Shown: positions 8,692 through 17,332 of the stretch, piece after piece | Numbering within the stretch: the first letter of the stretch is position 1 | How the letters are laid out: each line of letters starts with the position of its first letter | Source: Nitrospirota bacterium | Lineage (GTDB): Bacteria > Nitrospirota > Nitrospiria > Nitrospirales > Nitrospiraceae | Direction: 5' to 3' | Assembly (NCBI GenBank): GCA_026387665.1 | Contig: JAPLLG010000002.1 | Coordinates: forward strand, 56,039 to 120,038 | Length of the DNA stretch: 64,000 nt | Position numbers and translations under genes: made by a program | Notes under the pieces: generated by a model | What the model saw: only the letters and a program-made list of their open reading frames with translations | Database searches by the model: none | What the model was told of the DNA's origin: nothing

Positions 8692-8892
8692 ATGAAGATT
8701 GAAGTCGCCAGACAGCGCATTGAATCAGCGATGGCACAATATGGAGCCCAAGCCGGAATGGCCATCGATCTGGTGATCAACGAAGTCCGCTCCGATCTCG
8801 GCGCGGCCACAGCCAACGAATTGATCGACGAGTTCGACCTCGAACTGCAATACAACATCGCGCCGCTCGAGTCGGACTATTCGAACAGCTAA
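8692..8892 (+). CDS. Small acidic protein, unknown function
   Basis: 66 residues, preceded by AAAGGAG at a good distance from ATG 8692. It is predicted to be almost wholly helical and acidic, with no Cys, signal or membrane segment. The spacing to the TPR gene suggests co-transcription. No family recognised; the strong ribosome site and codon use like its neighbours support it as a real gene. Confidence 0.7.
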   Translation: MKIEVARQRIESAMAQYGAQAGMAIDLVINEVRSDLGAATANELIDEFDLELQYNIAPLESDYSNS

Positions 8893-8896
8893 ACTC

Positions 8897-9002
8897 AATT
8901 AAAAATGAAAAGCTAAAAATTAAAAGGTAAAAAACTTCTTGTACGTTGGCACGCGCTCCATCTGGGACATCGCCATTTTTAATTTTTCACTTTCAACTTT
9001 AA
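8897..9002. repeat. AT-rich heptamer arrays in inverted arrangement
   Basis: Five 7-nt units of the form AATTAAA or AGGTAAA (8897-8931) and four of the form ATTTTTC or ACTTTCA (8975-9002) on either side of 43 nt of ordinary sequence. The second set is roughly the complement of the first, so the transcript could fold into a long AU-rich hairpin. It lies between the small protein and the glycosyltransferase-fold gene. Confidence 0.7.
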
Positions 9003-9015
9003 CCTTCTTCATAAG

Positions 9016-10107
9016 ATGCCGCTAATTTGGTGTGCCATCTCCGGCCATGGCTACGGCCATGCGGCGCAAGTCGTGCCGGTGCTCAATGCATTGGGCTCCC
9101 TCGTGCCAGATGTCACTGCGATCCTCCGCACCACGGTCCCAGCCTCATTCTTCCGCGACAGCCTGACGATTCCCTGGGACCTGCAGCCGGTGCGGCAAGA
9201 TATCGGCTGTATCCAGGACGGCCCCCTCAAAATCGACGTACCGGAAACCTGGGCTGCCCATTACCGTTTCCACGACAGCTGGGACGAGCGAGTCGCGAAC
9301 GAAGTGGCAGCGATGAAGAAAGCAGCGCCAGCCCTGATCCTCGCAGACATCCCCTACCTCGCTATTGAAGCAGGCTCCCGCGCCGGAATACAGACCGCCG
9401 CCTTGGCAAACCTGACCTGGGACCTCGTACTCAAAGAATATTCTCAGACCTCAAACTCTTCACAGCAGCGGTTGCTGCAATACATCCGTGAGGCCTATGC
9501 CAAAACCTCCCTCGCCCTGCGCATTACCCCTGCTCCGCCCCTTGACGCCTTCGCCACCAGCCTCGATATCGGACCGATCGCCAGCCCAGCCTCCCCTGAG
9601 CGAAAAAAATTGGCTTCGGCCCTCAACCTGACTCCAAACGAACGAACCGTCCTGGTCGGATTCGGCGGCATTCCCCTGGACTCCCTTCCCTTTGAACGGA
9701 TCCAACAGCTACCTCCCTATCGTTTTCTCTTCACCGGCCCGGTCCCAGCCGGCTATTCCCGCATTCACTCAACCGAGACGCTGCCCTTCTCCGTGAAGAC
9801 CCTGCTGGCCTCTGTGGACGTCATCATGACCAAACCAGGCTACAGCACCATCGTTGAGGCCGTCACGCTGCAACAGCCGGTGGTCTATGTCCGCCGATAT
9901 AATTTTGCCGATGAAGCGCCGCTGGTCGATTATCTCCACAGCTACGGACGTGGGATCGAACTCTCGCTCGACGACTTTACCCAAGGTCGATGGGAGCCAG
10001 CTCTTCAGCAAGCCTTGGCCTCCACGGCGACGTCGCGGCAGCCTGCTCCAACCGGAGCAAAAGAAGCGGCCACCATCATTGCCCGCTACTGTCAGGCCCA
10101 AAGATGA
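9016..10107 (+). CDS. GT-B fold protein similar to the N-terminal half of plant arabinokinase
   Basis: 363 residues with a MurG-like GT-B layout. The N-terminus has the glycine-rich SGHGYGHAAQV loop, then LILADIPYLAIEA and ANLTWDL. The C-terminal half has VGFGG, a donor-site-like TKPGYSTIVEA and PVVYVRRYNFADEAPLV. These segments resemble, from memory, the non-kinase N-terminal domain of L-arabinokinase and similar bacterial stand-alone proteins. A nucleotide-sugar transferase is likely, but acceptor and donor are unknown. No signal peptide. The upstream sequence contains the AT-rich repeat and no clear promoter. Confidence 0.8.
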   Translation: MPLIWCAISGHGYGHAAQVVPVLNALGSLVPDVTAILRTTVPASFFRDSLTIPWDLQPVRQDIGCIQDGPLKIDVPETWAAHYRFHDSWDERVANEVAAMKKAAPALILADIPYLAIEAGSRAGIQTAALANLTWDLVLKEYSQTSNSSQQRLLQYIREAYAKTSLALRITPAPPLDAFATSLDIGPIASPASPERKKLASALNLTPNERTVLVGFGGIPLDSLPFERIQQLPPYRFLFTGPVPAGYSRIHSTETLPFSVKTLLASVDVIMTKPGYSTIVEAVTLQQPVVYVRRYNFADEAPLVDYLHSYGRGIELSLDDFTQGRWEPALQQALASTATSRQPAPTGAKEAATIIARYCQAQR

Positions 10108-10174
10108 AGCCGTGCAACGAACCCACCACATCAACTTGAACCTGGCCTGCTCCAAACCGGAAACGCAGATCCTT

Positions 10175-10204
10175 TTGCCCGTTCTGTCCGGAGGATGCTA
10201 TATA
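10175..10204 (+). promoter_or_regulatory. Promoter candidate for the anti-sigma gene
   Basis: TTGCCC (10175-10180), 18-nt spacer, TATATA (10199-10204). It sits 43 nt before ATG 10247. Confidence 0.45.
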
Positions 10205-10246
10205 TACTCCTACGATGAAAGACCGACCGAACAGGGATGAACGACC

Positions 10247-11263
10247 ATGACGCATGAGGAACTCGAGAGCGCCGTTCCCCTCTACGCCGCAGGCACACTG
10301 GAGCAGACCAAGCGACAGGCGCTGGACGCCCATTTACTCTCCGGCTGTGCCTCCTGTCATCAGGCGCTGAAAGCCTATCAATCAGGCGCCGCTAGCCTCC
10401 AGCCAGAGCTTGACCAGACCGATCCTCCCCCTGAGACCAAAGCCAGACCCATCGCCGCACACAACCCCAGGGCGGCCCATGAGGACGACCTCCGGAAGAG
10501 ACCGGTCCGATCAAGCCTTGAGCCAGGCGACTGGGTGAACCATCTGTTTCCTCCTATCTCCCCTGCCCGATCGCTCTCCCTGCCCTGGGCGATTGGACTG
10601 GTCACAATCCTGACCGTGGGGCTCATTGGATATCTCACCTGGAACTTTGAGGCGCAACGTGCCGAGGACACCTCGAAAATCCAGCAACTCGAATCATCGC
10701 TCCAGGAACAGTCCACCGCTCTGGCCGGCTTGCAAAGCGAGAGCGAGAAGCAAACGAAAACGCTCGCCGAACTGCGCAGCGACGTGCAGCAACGAACGAG
10801 CGAAGCGGCGGAAGCCAAGAACCAGCTGGCCCGGCGTGATGCCCAACTGAAAGAAGCTCGCCTCCAGTTGAACCAGAAAAACCTCGCAAGGGCCGGACGG
10901 ACGCCACAAGACGAATTGGCCTCGCTCCTTCGACGGCCTGATATCATGGCCTTCTCCCTGACCGGATCGGACCTGGCGAAACAAGCATCGGGATTCCTCC
11001 TCTACGACCCCCTCACCCACAAGATCTGGTTCTATGCCGTGAACTTGCCGGAATCGCCATCCGGCAAGACCTATCAACTCTGGGCCGTCCACGGCAAACA
11101 GGTCAGCATCGGAACCTTTCATATGGATCGAGGAGACACGGCCCATCTCCTGGTCAAGAAGGTGGCGAACTTCACCGGCGCAAAAACCTTTTCCGTCAGT
11201 CTGGAACCGGCAGGCGGCCGTCCGCAACCGACAGGACCGGCGTATCTCCTAAGCCGATCCTAG
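10247..11263 (+). CDS. RskA-like membrane anti-sigma factor
   Basis: 338 residues. Residues 1-45 form a zinc-binding anti-sigma domain (H-x4-C-x2-C around HLLSGCASC, residues 29-37). A single membrane helix spans about 112-134. Residues about 137-212 are a long coiled coil. Residues about 220-338 match the periplasmic RskA C-terminal domain (GKTYQLWAVHGKQVSIGTF). Such proteins hold an ECF sigma factor at the inner membrane. No sigma factor gene is next to it, which is unusual for the family. The coiled-coil insert between helix and sensor domain is also longer than usual. Confidence 0.85.
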   Translation: MTHEELESAVPLYAAGTLEQTKRQALDAHLLSGCASCHQALKAYQSGAASLQPELDQTDPPPETKARPIAAHNPRAAHEDDLRKRPVRSSLEPGDWVNHLFPPISPARSLSLPWAIGLVTILTVGLIGYLTWNFEAQRAEDTSKIQQLESSLQEQSTALAGLQSESEKQTKTLAELRSDVQQRTSEAAEAKNQLARRDAQLKEARLQLNQKNLARAGRTPQDELASLLRRPDIMAFSLTGSDLAKQASGFLLYDPLTHKIWFYAVNLPESPSGKTYQLWAVHGKQVSIGTFHMDRGDTAHLLVKKVANFTGAKTFSVSLEPAGGRPQPTGPAYLLSRS

Positions 11264-11375
11264 CTCGCGCCACAGACAACGCTTGACCTCGCTTCGCCCG
11301 CCCGTTACAACCTCCCGAGACAGGTTCATCCATTCGAAAGACGGACAAGACTCGTCGAGCCGATACCAAGCCGCC

Positions 11376-12284
11376 ATGCGAACGCTACGCCTTCTGACAA
11401 TTGCATCTCTGCTCTGGGGATTCGGCCTGATCCCTCCGCCTGAACTCTGGGCGCTGGAGAAATACGGACGTCCGCTGCCGGAGATGGAAGGGGCCCATGA
11501 CCAGAGCGAAGAGCACTGGCTCCATGGCTATCTCCTCACCGGCGCCTTCATGCATAACCCCAGCTTTGCGGCAAGACCGGACAATAGCGGCCTGGTCGGT
11601 CTCCGCCACATGATCCATCTCGAAACGGATATTTATAAGGAGTATCTGCAGTTCTACACAGACCAGAACGTCTTTTCAGACCGGAAGGCCGGCTGGATCA
11701 GCCTCTCGGAATGGGACTCCGTCTATGCCTTCACCGGCGCCATCCAGAACTGGGGCTGGCGGCTGCAATATGAACGAGACGCCCCCATGGATCGAAGCGG
11801 CATCGTCCAGGCCTATGCCGACACGCTCGTGACCTACCGGCCGGCCGATGCCCGCAGCCTCAGCTGGTGGCGCTCGGCGTTCCCTGAACAGAACCTCACG
11901 ATCTACGCCGGCGGCGGCTGGCTCTTTCACAACCAGACCTACTTTGCCCGTCCGGACAATACAGGCCGCGCCTTATTCCGCTATGTGGCCCACGCAGACC
12001 TCGACCTCTACCGTAATCGTGTGGTCCTTTTCGTGGACGGCAACGTCTTCACGGACCGGAGCGCCTCCAATGTCCTCCAGCCCAGTGAGCTCGATCTGGT
12101 CATGGGACTCGCGCTCCGCTATCAGGATATGGAAATCGCCCTGATCCATGAACGGGACCTGTCGCTGGATCGAGAGGGGTTGGTGCAGCGGTATACTGCC
12201 TTGCAGCTGCGGTACGAATTCGAATGGACCAAGTCGTCGAGCCCGGCAAGCATTGCAAAAGGCGGTCATCATGCCATCAGATGA
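11376..12284 (+). CDS. Outer-membrane-type protein with internal duplication
   Basis: 302 residues from ATG 11376, chosen because it opens directly into a signal peptide (MRTLRLLTIASLLWGFGL) with cleavage likely near Ala27. The mature protein consists of two similar halves, about 51-157 and 175-283, sharing ARPDNSG/ARPDNTG, NVFSDR/NVFTDR and ERD-x4-DR-x-G-[IL]-VQ. Each half is rich in alternating aromatic beta strands, as expected for a beta-barrel. Function unknown. It overlaps tadA by 14 nt. Confidence 0.78.
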   Translation: MRTLRLLTIASLLWGFGLIPPPELWALEKYGRPLPEMEGAHDQSEEHWLHGYLLTGAFMHNPSFAARPDNSGLVGLRHMIHLETDIYKEYLQFYTDQNVFSDRKAGWISLSEWDSVYAFTGAIQNWGWRLQYERDAPMDRSGIVQAYADTLVTYRPADARSLSWWRSAFPEQNLTIYAGGGWLFHNQTYFARPDNTGRALFRYVAHADLDLYRNRVVLFVDGNVFTDRSASNVLQPSELDLVMGLALRYQDMEIALIHERDLSLDREGLVQRYTALQLRYEFEWTKSSSPASIAKGGHHAIR

Positions 12285-12765
12285 ACAGGATCAGGCCTTC
12301 ATGCGAGTGGCGCTGGAGGAAGCGGCGCGCGCAACGGAGCTCGGCGAGGTGCCGATTGCGGCGCTGGTGGTGCAGGGAGACAAGATTCTCGCCCAGACAC
12401 ACAACTATCGCGAACTCTGGCAAGACCCCACGGCCCATGCGGAGATCATCGCCATCCGCGCCGCCGCAACCGCACTGGGCAGTTGGCGATTGCTCGACAC
12501 GACGCTCTACGTGACCCTCGAACCCTGTACCATGTGTATCGGAGCGATTATCCTGGCGAGAATTCCCAGAATCGTCTTTGGGGCCAGGGATCCGAAAGCC
12601 GGCGCCTGCGGCTCGGTGTTCGATTTATCATCGGAGCCGAAACTAAACCATCGGGTTTCCGTAACAGGCGGGGTACTGGAACAGGAGAGTCAGGCCCTCT
12701 TGCAGAAATTCTTCAGAGAGCTGCGCGAGGCGCCGCCAACGACAAAGCCGTCCCCTCCGCAATAG
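12271..12765 (+). CDS. tadA: tRNA-specific adenosine deaminase
   Basis: 164 residues. The cytidine/deoxycytidylate deaminase zinc motif is complete: HAE (His56, Glu58) and PCTMC (Cys86, Cys89). The flanking sequence (GEVPIAALVV, ARIPRIVFGARDPKAGACGS) is typical of TadA, which converts A34 to inosine in tRNA-Arg(ACG). The ATG at 12271 lies inside the end of the preceding gene, implying translational coupling. It converges with the phosphopantetheinyl transferase gene across a 6-nt gap with no obvious terminator. Confidence 0.95.
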   Translation: MPSDEQDQAFMRVALEEAARATELGEVPIAALVVQGDKILAQTHNYRELWQDPTAHAEIIAIRAAATALGSWRLLDTTLYVTLEPCTMCIGAIILARIPRIVFGARDPKAGACGSVFDLSSEPKLNHRVSVTGGVLEQESQALLQKFFRELREAPPTTKPSPPQ

Positions 12766-12771
12766 TCCGCC

Positions 12772-13557
12772 CTATCGCACCAAGCCGCCACGCGCGGTCC
12801 AGTCCTTCCCCTGCGCCGCCACAGCCCCATCCCAACCCTCTCCGCAGGAGAGAAAACGAATCGTCCAACTGTCCCGACGAAGCGAGTCAGCCGGAGCCAG
12901 CACCTCTGCGCCTGCTCCATCCGCTGCCAGGAGAACCTCGCACTGGCTCAGCGACCGGAGTCCGACACCCTGCGCCTTAAGCACAGCCTCCTTCGCGACC
13001 CAATAGCGAAAGAACCGCGCCGGGCGCTCTTCCTGAGCCGATTGCATAATCATGGTCTGTTCGCCTGGCGAAAAATATCGGGTGGAGAGTTTCTCCACCG
13101 CGATATCCGGACGGATTCGCTCCAGATCCACTCCCACCTCCCGTCCCTGTGCGATGGCAATGAGCGCCCGGCCATGGGCATGAGAGAGGTTGAACGAGAG
13201 ATCGCTCCCATGTGTCGTGTGACAGAGCACTGGCTTGCCAGACGGGCCCAATTGAAACGTCACAGCACCAGGCTCAACGTTCAGGCAGCGGCCCAACAAT
13301 AGTCTGAGGCAACCATGCGCAAAGATGTAACGTTGCCGGTCTTCGTCACGGATAAACCGATCGGCTCGCGCGCTCTCCTCATCGGAAAGAGAACGGCGGC
13401 ATCGGTCCTGACAGTCCTGAGGTCCGTCGAGAATCACACCCCACAGCACGATAGTCGTTGCGTCCAAGCGGCAACGGTCTTCCCCTTGCGCATCCAGGAG
13501 CGCTCCCACGGGATAAAATGGCAGCGGCAGGGCTTCAGATGGACCGGCGTTTGGCAT
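12772..13557 (-). CDS. 4'-phosphopantetheinyl transferase, Sfp type
   Basis: 261 residues, the usual length of the Sfp/Gsp/HetI group. Motifs seen in order: FNLSHAHGRALIA, the magnesium-binding VGVDLERI, and WVAKEAVLKAQGVGL. The enzyme moves phosphopantetheine from CoA to a serine of a carrier protein. No polyketide or non-ribosomal peptide gene is in the window, so the acceptor is unknown (fatty-acid or specialised ACP). Alternative starts exist near 13557; no strong ribosome site was found. Confidence 0.9.
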   Translation of the reverse strand: MPNAGPSEALPLPFYPVGALLDAQGEDRCRLDATTIVLWGVILDGPQDCQDRCRRSLSDEESARADRFIRDEDRQRYIFAHGCLRLLLGRCLNVEPGAVTFQLGPSGKPVLCHTTHGSDLSFNLSHAHGRALIAIAQGREVGVDLERIRPDIAVEKLSTRYFSPGEQTMIMQSAQEERPARFFRYWVAKEAVLKAQGVGLRSLSQCEVLLAADGAGAEVLAPADSLRRDSWTIRFLSCGEGWDGAVAAQGKDWTARGGLVR

Positions 13558-13606
13558 ACGTTACACCCTCAACCGATCCCTCCGCCTGATTCAGACAGGA
13601 AATCGA

Positions 13607-13635
13607 TTGAAAAAATACTCCCGGCGCGATAAGCT
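13607..13635 (+). promoter_or_regulatory. Promoter candidate for tRNA-Ser
   Basis: TTGAAA (13607-13612), 17-nt spacer, TAAGCT (13630-13635), about 70 nt before the mature tRNA 5' end. Confidence 0.5.
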
Positions 13636-13705
13636 CGCCTCACTGTCGATCACGCACACGACACAGTCCCAATCCTACCCTGACGTTCGACGAGTTCTAC
13701 CATGC

Positions 13706-13795
13706 GGAGAGGTGCGAGAGTGGCCGAATCGGGCAGTCTCGAAAACTGCTGTCCTGGCAACGGGACCGTGGGTTCGATCCCCACCCTCTCCGCCA
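13706..13795 (+). tRNA. tRNA-Ser (anticodon CGA)
   Basis: Acceptor stem GGAGAGG (13706-13712) pairs with CCTCTCC (13785-13791). The anticodon stem GCAGT/ACTGC encloses a loop with CGA at 13740-13742. A long variable arm (about CTGTCC...GGGAC) and the T arm with GGTTCGATCC follow, as expected for a class II serine tRNA. The discriminator is G and CCA is encoded (13793-13795). It decodes UCG. Confidence 0.97.
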
Positions 13796-13848
13796 AACCA
13801 AGCTTGCTCGTGCCGTCGGCCTTCTAATCGAGGTCGGCGGTCAGCCCC

Positions 13849-15375
13849 TCAGTCTTCCTGCTTCTGCGCTTTTCCCTGCAACGCTCGCCTGAGCTCGACC
13901 ATCGCCAAGGTATCCCGCTCGCAATAGCGCAACAAGGCCTCTTCAATCGAAGCCCGCTCGACCCAATCCGTTTCGACAAAGACCATCCGGTAATATTGAC
14001 TGGCTGCATGGCCTCCCTCTTTGATCGCCAAATCGTCATAAGCGAGCGAGGGCACCATGGCAGGCAACACCGACTTGATGGAATAGGATCCGCCGAAATC
14101 TGGATGATAATAATGGTCTCGTATGATCGGAAAGAGATCCCAAAGCCTGGCAATGATGCGCTGCAACGCCGGCTTCAATGAGGGAATCGCGACAGCCAGC
14201 TGCTCCAGAACGGACCGCTCGTAGGGCGAATAGACACAGATACTCCCCTTCTCCCCCAGAGATTCCAGTAAGGATTCAGCCAGCACCCTCCTGGGATCTC
14301 CCACATCCTTGTGCAAAAACTCCTCGTGAGACAGCTCACCGGTAACCTGCTCAATATGATTCGACCATTGAACTGGAAGGGCCTGATAGGGTCTCGTCTC
14401 AGAAAATCGTGGCACAGCCAGCATGACCGTTTCAAAGTCGAGGTGATGCACCGGATACTGGACGGCCTTCAACATCGCGCCGAGCTTCGCGGAGGTCCAC
14501 TCGACATTCTCCTTCACACGGCGCTGCACCGGCGAGAGCTTCGTGCCAGCCGGGATCTCGTCAATCGTCGTTACTCCCTGCTCGGTCAACTGACCGACGA
14601 TCTGTTTCGCGCCAGGCAAGTAATGAATCCACCGATCCGGCTTGTCTTTGGTGCAATGGTCCCAGAAGGGGCAATCATAGGGAGTATGGCAATGCCGGTC
14701 CGGCTCGATGGCGGGAGCTTGCGCCTGAAGCAACATGCTGGACATCTCGGCCAACCGCCCCGGCACTTCAGCCCTGCGCTGCGCCACAGCCTCGGATAGA
14801 TCTTGGATCGCAAACAGTTCTGTCAGATCGACGGCCCCCTCGCGATAGAGATACGAGGTGTTGATATGCATGAGGCCCACTGAGACCAGCGTCAGTCCCG
14901 CCCCTTGAATCACCTCGCTTTGCACCGCGAGATCTTCAAGATGGATGTCTTTGACCCTGGTGGAAGACTTGACCTCGATCAAACGCCAGCCTCCAGGCTC
15001 TCCCTCCGCGGACGGCACCCGCTCCAGCACATCCGCGCGAATCAGCACTCCGCCGTGCAAGAAGGCCGCTTCGAAAATCGCCGGCACCGAAAGATCCTCG
15101 ATCAAGGCCGCCGTCTGCGCCAGCGCCGCCTCGGTCTGGCGATAACCGGCAGTCACCAGGACACCGCCCGCAAAGCGACTCCTGGCCAGCTCCCCGACTT
15201 CTGTCCCCATCTCGAACATCGCCTGCGTCGCCGCGTCCGGCTTGGTCGCAAGAAAGGGCTGATGGATTTCAAGGTATAGGCGCTTGTGACATTGCAGACC
15301 AGATAGAAATTTCGACTTGGAGAGGCGCGGAGCCTTCGGAAGAGCAGTTGGTACGGGATCGTTCAGTTCATTCAT
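13849..15375 (-). CDS. DUF2779 protein with PD-(D/E)XK nuclease core
   Basis: 508 residues. The N-terminus (LSKSKFLSGLQCHKRLYLE) resembles the start of RecB/Cas4-like nucleases, followed by the core IRADVLERV and WRLIEVKSST, which supplies the D and E-x-K residues. The C-terminal half matches DUF2779 (DFETVMLAVPRF, ICVYSPYERSVLEQLA, LWDLFPIIRDHYY), itself resembling a DEDD-type exonuclease. A role in DNA repair or nucleic-acid processing is likely, not proven. Cysteines near both ends of the nuclease region (C29; CHTPYDCPFWDHC) suggest an iron-sulphur or zinc site. Confidence 0.85.
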   Translation of the reverse strand: MNELNDPVPTALPKAPRLSKSKFLSGLQCHKRLYLEIHQPFLATKPDAATQAMFEMGTEVGELARSRFAGGVLVTAGYRQTEAALAQTAALIEDLSVPAIFEAAFLHGGVLIRADVLERVPSAEGEPGGWRLIEVKSSTRVKDIHLEDLAVQSEVIQGAGLTLVSVGLMHINTSYLYREGAVDLTELFAIQDLSEAVAQRRAEVPGRLAEMSSMLLQAQAPAIEPDRHCHTPYDCPFWDHCTKDKPDRWIHYLPGAKQIVGQLTEQGVTTIDEIPAGTKLSPVQRRVKENVEWTSAKLGAMLKAVQYPVHHLDFETVMLAVPRFSETRPYQALPVQWSNHIEQVTGELSHEEFLHKDVGDPRRVLAESLLESLGEKGSICVYSPYERSVLEQLAVAIPSLKPALQRIIARLWDLFPIIRDHYYHPDFGGSYSIKSVLPAMVPSLAYDDLAIKEGGHAASQYYRMVFVETDWVERASIEEALLRYCERDTLAMVELRRALQGKAQKQED

Positions 15376-15443
15376 CGTACATGACCCTAATCGGACAGCC
15401 CCTCATTTGTCCAGCAGGCAGAATGTTCAACAAGGCCAGCTCG

Positions 15444-15609
15444 TCGTTCGTCGTACGTGAAGCGTCGCTCGTTCAAAGAAAAGAGCATATGGCGTATAGC
15501 GAATAGCCTATGGTCCGGAATGAAGAGGGGCTGTCTGTGCTACCAACTATAAGCCATTAGCCATACGCTCTCATCCCCAACGAGATACGCTTCACGATTC
15601 ACGAGTGAC
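15444..15609. repeat. Cluster of heptamer arrays
   Basis: Four short 7-nt-period blocks (15444-15471, 15491-15511, 15546-15573, 15582-15609) with different base units, for example TCGTACG, AGCGAAT, GCCATTA and GATTCAC. They fill most of the 285-nt gap between the DUF2779 gene and the MATE gene, in which no gene is seen. Confidence 0.72.
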
Positions 15610-15660
15610 GGTCTTCTTATGCTGGCGGCCTTTGGCAGCAGCCTGCTAGGATGGCCACAC

Positions 15661-16986
15661 ATGGCATCCCGCATCGCCCAAATCAGAAAATCCGTCCTGA
15701 CCCTTGCCCTGCCAGTTACGGTCAGTAGCCTACTCCAACGGACCGAAGGCATCGCCGCCGTCTTCCTCGTGGGCGGGCTTGGCGCGACCTCCATTGCCGC
15801 AGTCGGACTCGGCCAATTGCTGGCCTTCATGTCCACTACGCTCGTCTCCGGCTTGTCGGTGGGCGCCAACGTCCTTATCGCCCAACTCTGGGGAGCCCGC
15901 CGCACCAAAGACGTCGGAGAAGCAGCCACCCATCTCCTTGGATTGGCCGCCCTCGTCTCCTGCGCCCTCGTGATCCTCGGACTGTCCCTCAATCGTCTCA
16001 CCATGGAACTCTTAGGCGCGGAGCAGGACGTCATCGCCTTGGCCCTGCCCTACTCGAACCTCATCTTCCTGGTCATTCCCTGCACCATTTTCCTTCAAGT
16101 GCTCTCCTCGATGATGCAAGGAACCGGCGACACCAAAACGCCGATGTATGCCTTGATCGCAGTGAATCTCCTCTACCTGACGATCGCCTATCCGCTGGTC
16201 TACGGGCTCTGGGGTTTCCCAGCCTGGGGCCTCACGGGAGCAGCTGTGGCCACAGGACTCGCAGAAGGAACCGGCGTCCTCTATCTCCTCTGGGTCAATC
16301 GAAAAGTCTTCAAGAAGTCGCTCGCGATACGCCGCGATCTCATGCGCTCCACCTGGCAGATCGGCGCACCGGTTTCCGGAGAACGGATCTTTCAACAAGC
16401 AGGCATCATCATTTACACCAAGATCGTTCTGCTCTACGGAACCGTGACCTACGCAGCCCATCAAGTCGGCCTCTCGATCGAGTCCCTCTCGTTCCTGCCT
16501 GGATATGGTTTTGCCATTGCGGCTGCCACGATGGTGGGACAGAGTATCGGCGCGGGAAAATATGTGCGGGCGAAACTCGAAAACTGGGAGGCGAACCGTC
16601 TGGCCAGCATCGCGATGGCCTCGATGGGCGTCTTGTTCTTCTTCTTTCCTTACATCCTGCTTCGCGCCTTTACCCATGACGAAGCGGTCGTCGAACTCGG
16701 GACCGTATTTCTGCGCATCGTCGCCGTGCTCCAAGTGCCACTCGCCCTCACCATGGTCCTGGCAGGGTCGCTGCGCGGAGCGGGCGACACCAGATTCATC
16801 ATGCTGGCCACGACCATCGGCATGTGGGGAGTCCGCGTGCCCCTCGCCATCATCGCTGGCCCCTGGCTTGCGCTGGATGTGCTCTATGTCTGGAGCGCGA
16901 TGATCGCGGATTGGACGGTCAGAATGGCGTTACTCTTGTGGCGTTACAGATCGGAGCGGTGGAAAGCGATTCGGGTCTTTAGATAA
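15661..16986 (+). CDS. MATE-family efflux transporter
   Basis: 441 residues from ATG 15661; an in-frame ATG at 15619 would add a weak leader. Twelve hydrophobic segments are visible, in two six-helix halves typical of multidrug and toxic compound extrusion proteins. Signature segments include LALPVTVSSLLQR at the first helix and MMQGTGDTKTPMY and LRGAGDTRFIM at matching places in each half. It exchanges Na+ or H+ for organic cations across the inner membrane. The substrate cannot be read from sequence. Confidence 0.92.
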   Translation: MASRIAQIRKSVLTLALPVTVSSLLQRTEGIAAVFLVGGLGATSIAAVGLGQLLAFMSTTLVSGLSVGANVLIAQLWGARRTKDVGEAATHLLGLAALVSCALVILGLSLNRLTMELLGAEQDVIALALPYSNLIFLVIPCTIFLQVLSSMMQGTGDTKTPMYALIAVNLLYLTIAYPLVYGLWGFPAWGLTGAAVATGLAEGTGVLYLLWVNRKVFKKSLAIRRDLMRSTWQIGAPVSGERIFQQAGIIIYTKIVLLYGTVTYAAHQVGLSIESLSFLPGYGFAIAAATMVGQSIGAGKYVRAKLENWEANRLASIAMASMGVLFFFFPYILLRAFTHDEAVVELGTVFLRIVAVLQVPLALTMVLAGSLRGAGDTRFIMLATTIGMWGVRVPLAIIAGPWLALDVLYVWSAMIADWTVRMALLLWRYRSERWKAIRVFR

Positions 16987-17041
16987 ACGATCCTTCTCAG
17001 CGTTGACGCAGTGCAGAGTCAACAACGAGCGAACCACACAA

Positions 17042-17332
17042 TTAAATACGCCCCATCCAATAACCAGGCTCACGATGTAGGTGCGCCACGGCTACGACAA
17101 TGATCGTTTCTCGATCGACACCGTAAATTATCCCGTATGGAAAACGGGCCAACAGGCAACGACGCAGGCCAGGCTCTATCTCAGGGCACGACATCGGGAA
17201 AGCCACGGCCCGCCGAGCTGCCCGGTCCAATTCGTCAAGAAACTCCTGTCCTGACCCTGCCGCCTGCTCGTTGTACCAAGCCACCGCGTCATCGAGCTCC
17301 CGCTGGGCCAAGAGAAGAAAGCGTAGCTTCAC
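17042..17332 (-). CDS. ParE/RelE-superfamily toxin
   Basis: 96 residues with the compact RelE/ParE fold: LAQRELDDAVAWYNEQAAGSGQ near the start, an Arg-rich centre (GLRRCLLARFPYGIIY) and the closing VVAVAHLHREPGYW. It starts inside the stop of the antitoxin (ATGA overlap), a typical coupled arrangement. The target (gyrase or ribosome-bound mRNA) cannot be told from sequence. Confidence 0.9.
   Translation of the reverse strand: MKLRFLLLAQRELDDAVAWYNEQAAGSGQEFLDELDRAARRAVAFPMSCPEIEPGLRRCLLARFPYGIIYGVDRETIIVVAVAHLHREPGYWMGRI

Noticed and set aside
13706..13795. tRNA-Ser as an integration site of a genomic island.
   Set aside because: No integrase and no repeat of the tRNA 3' end was found downstream; neighbouring genes look native.
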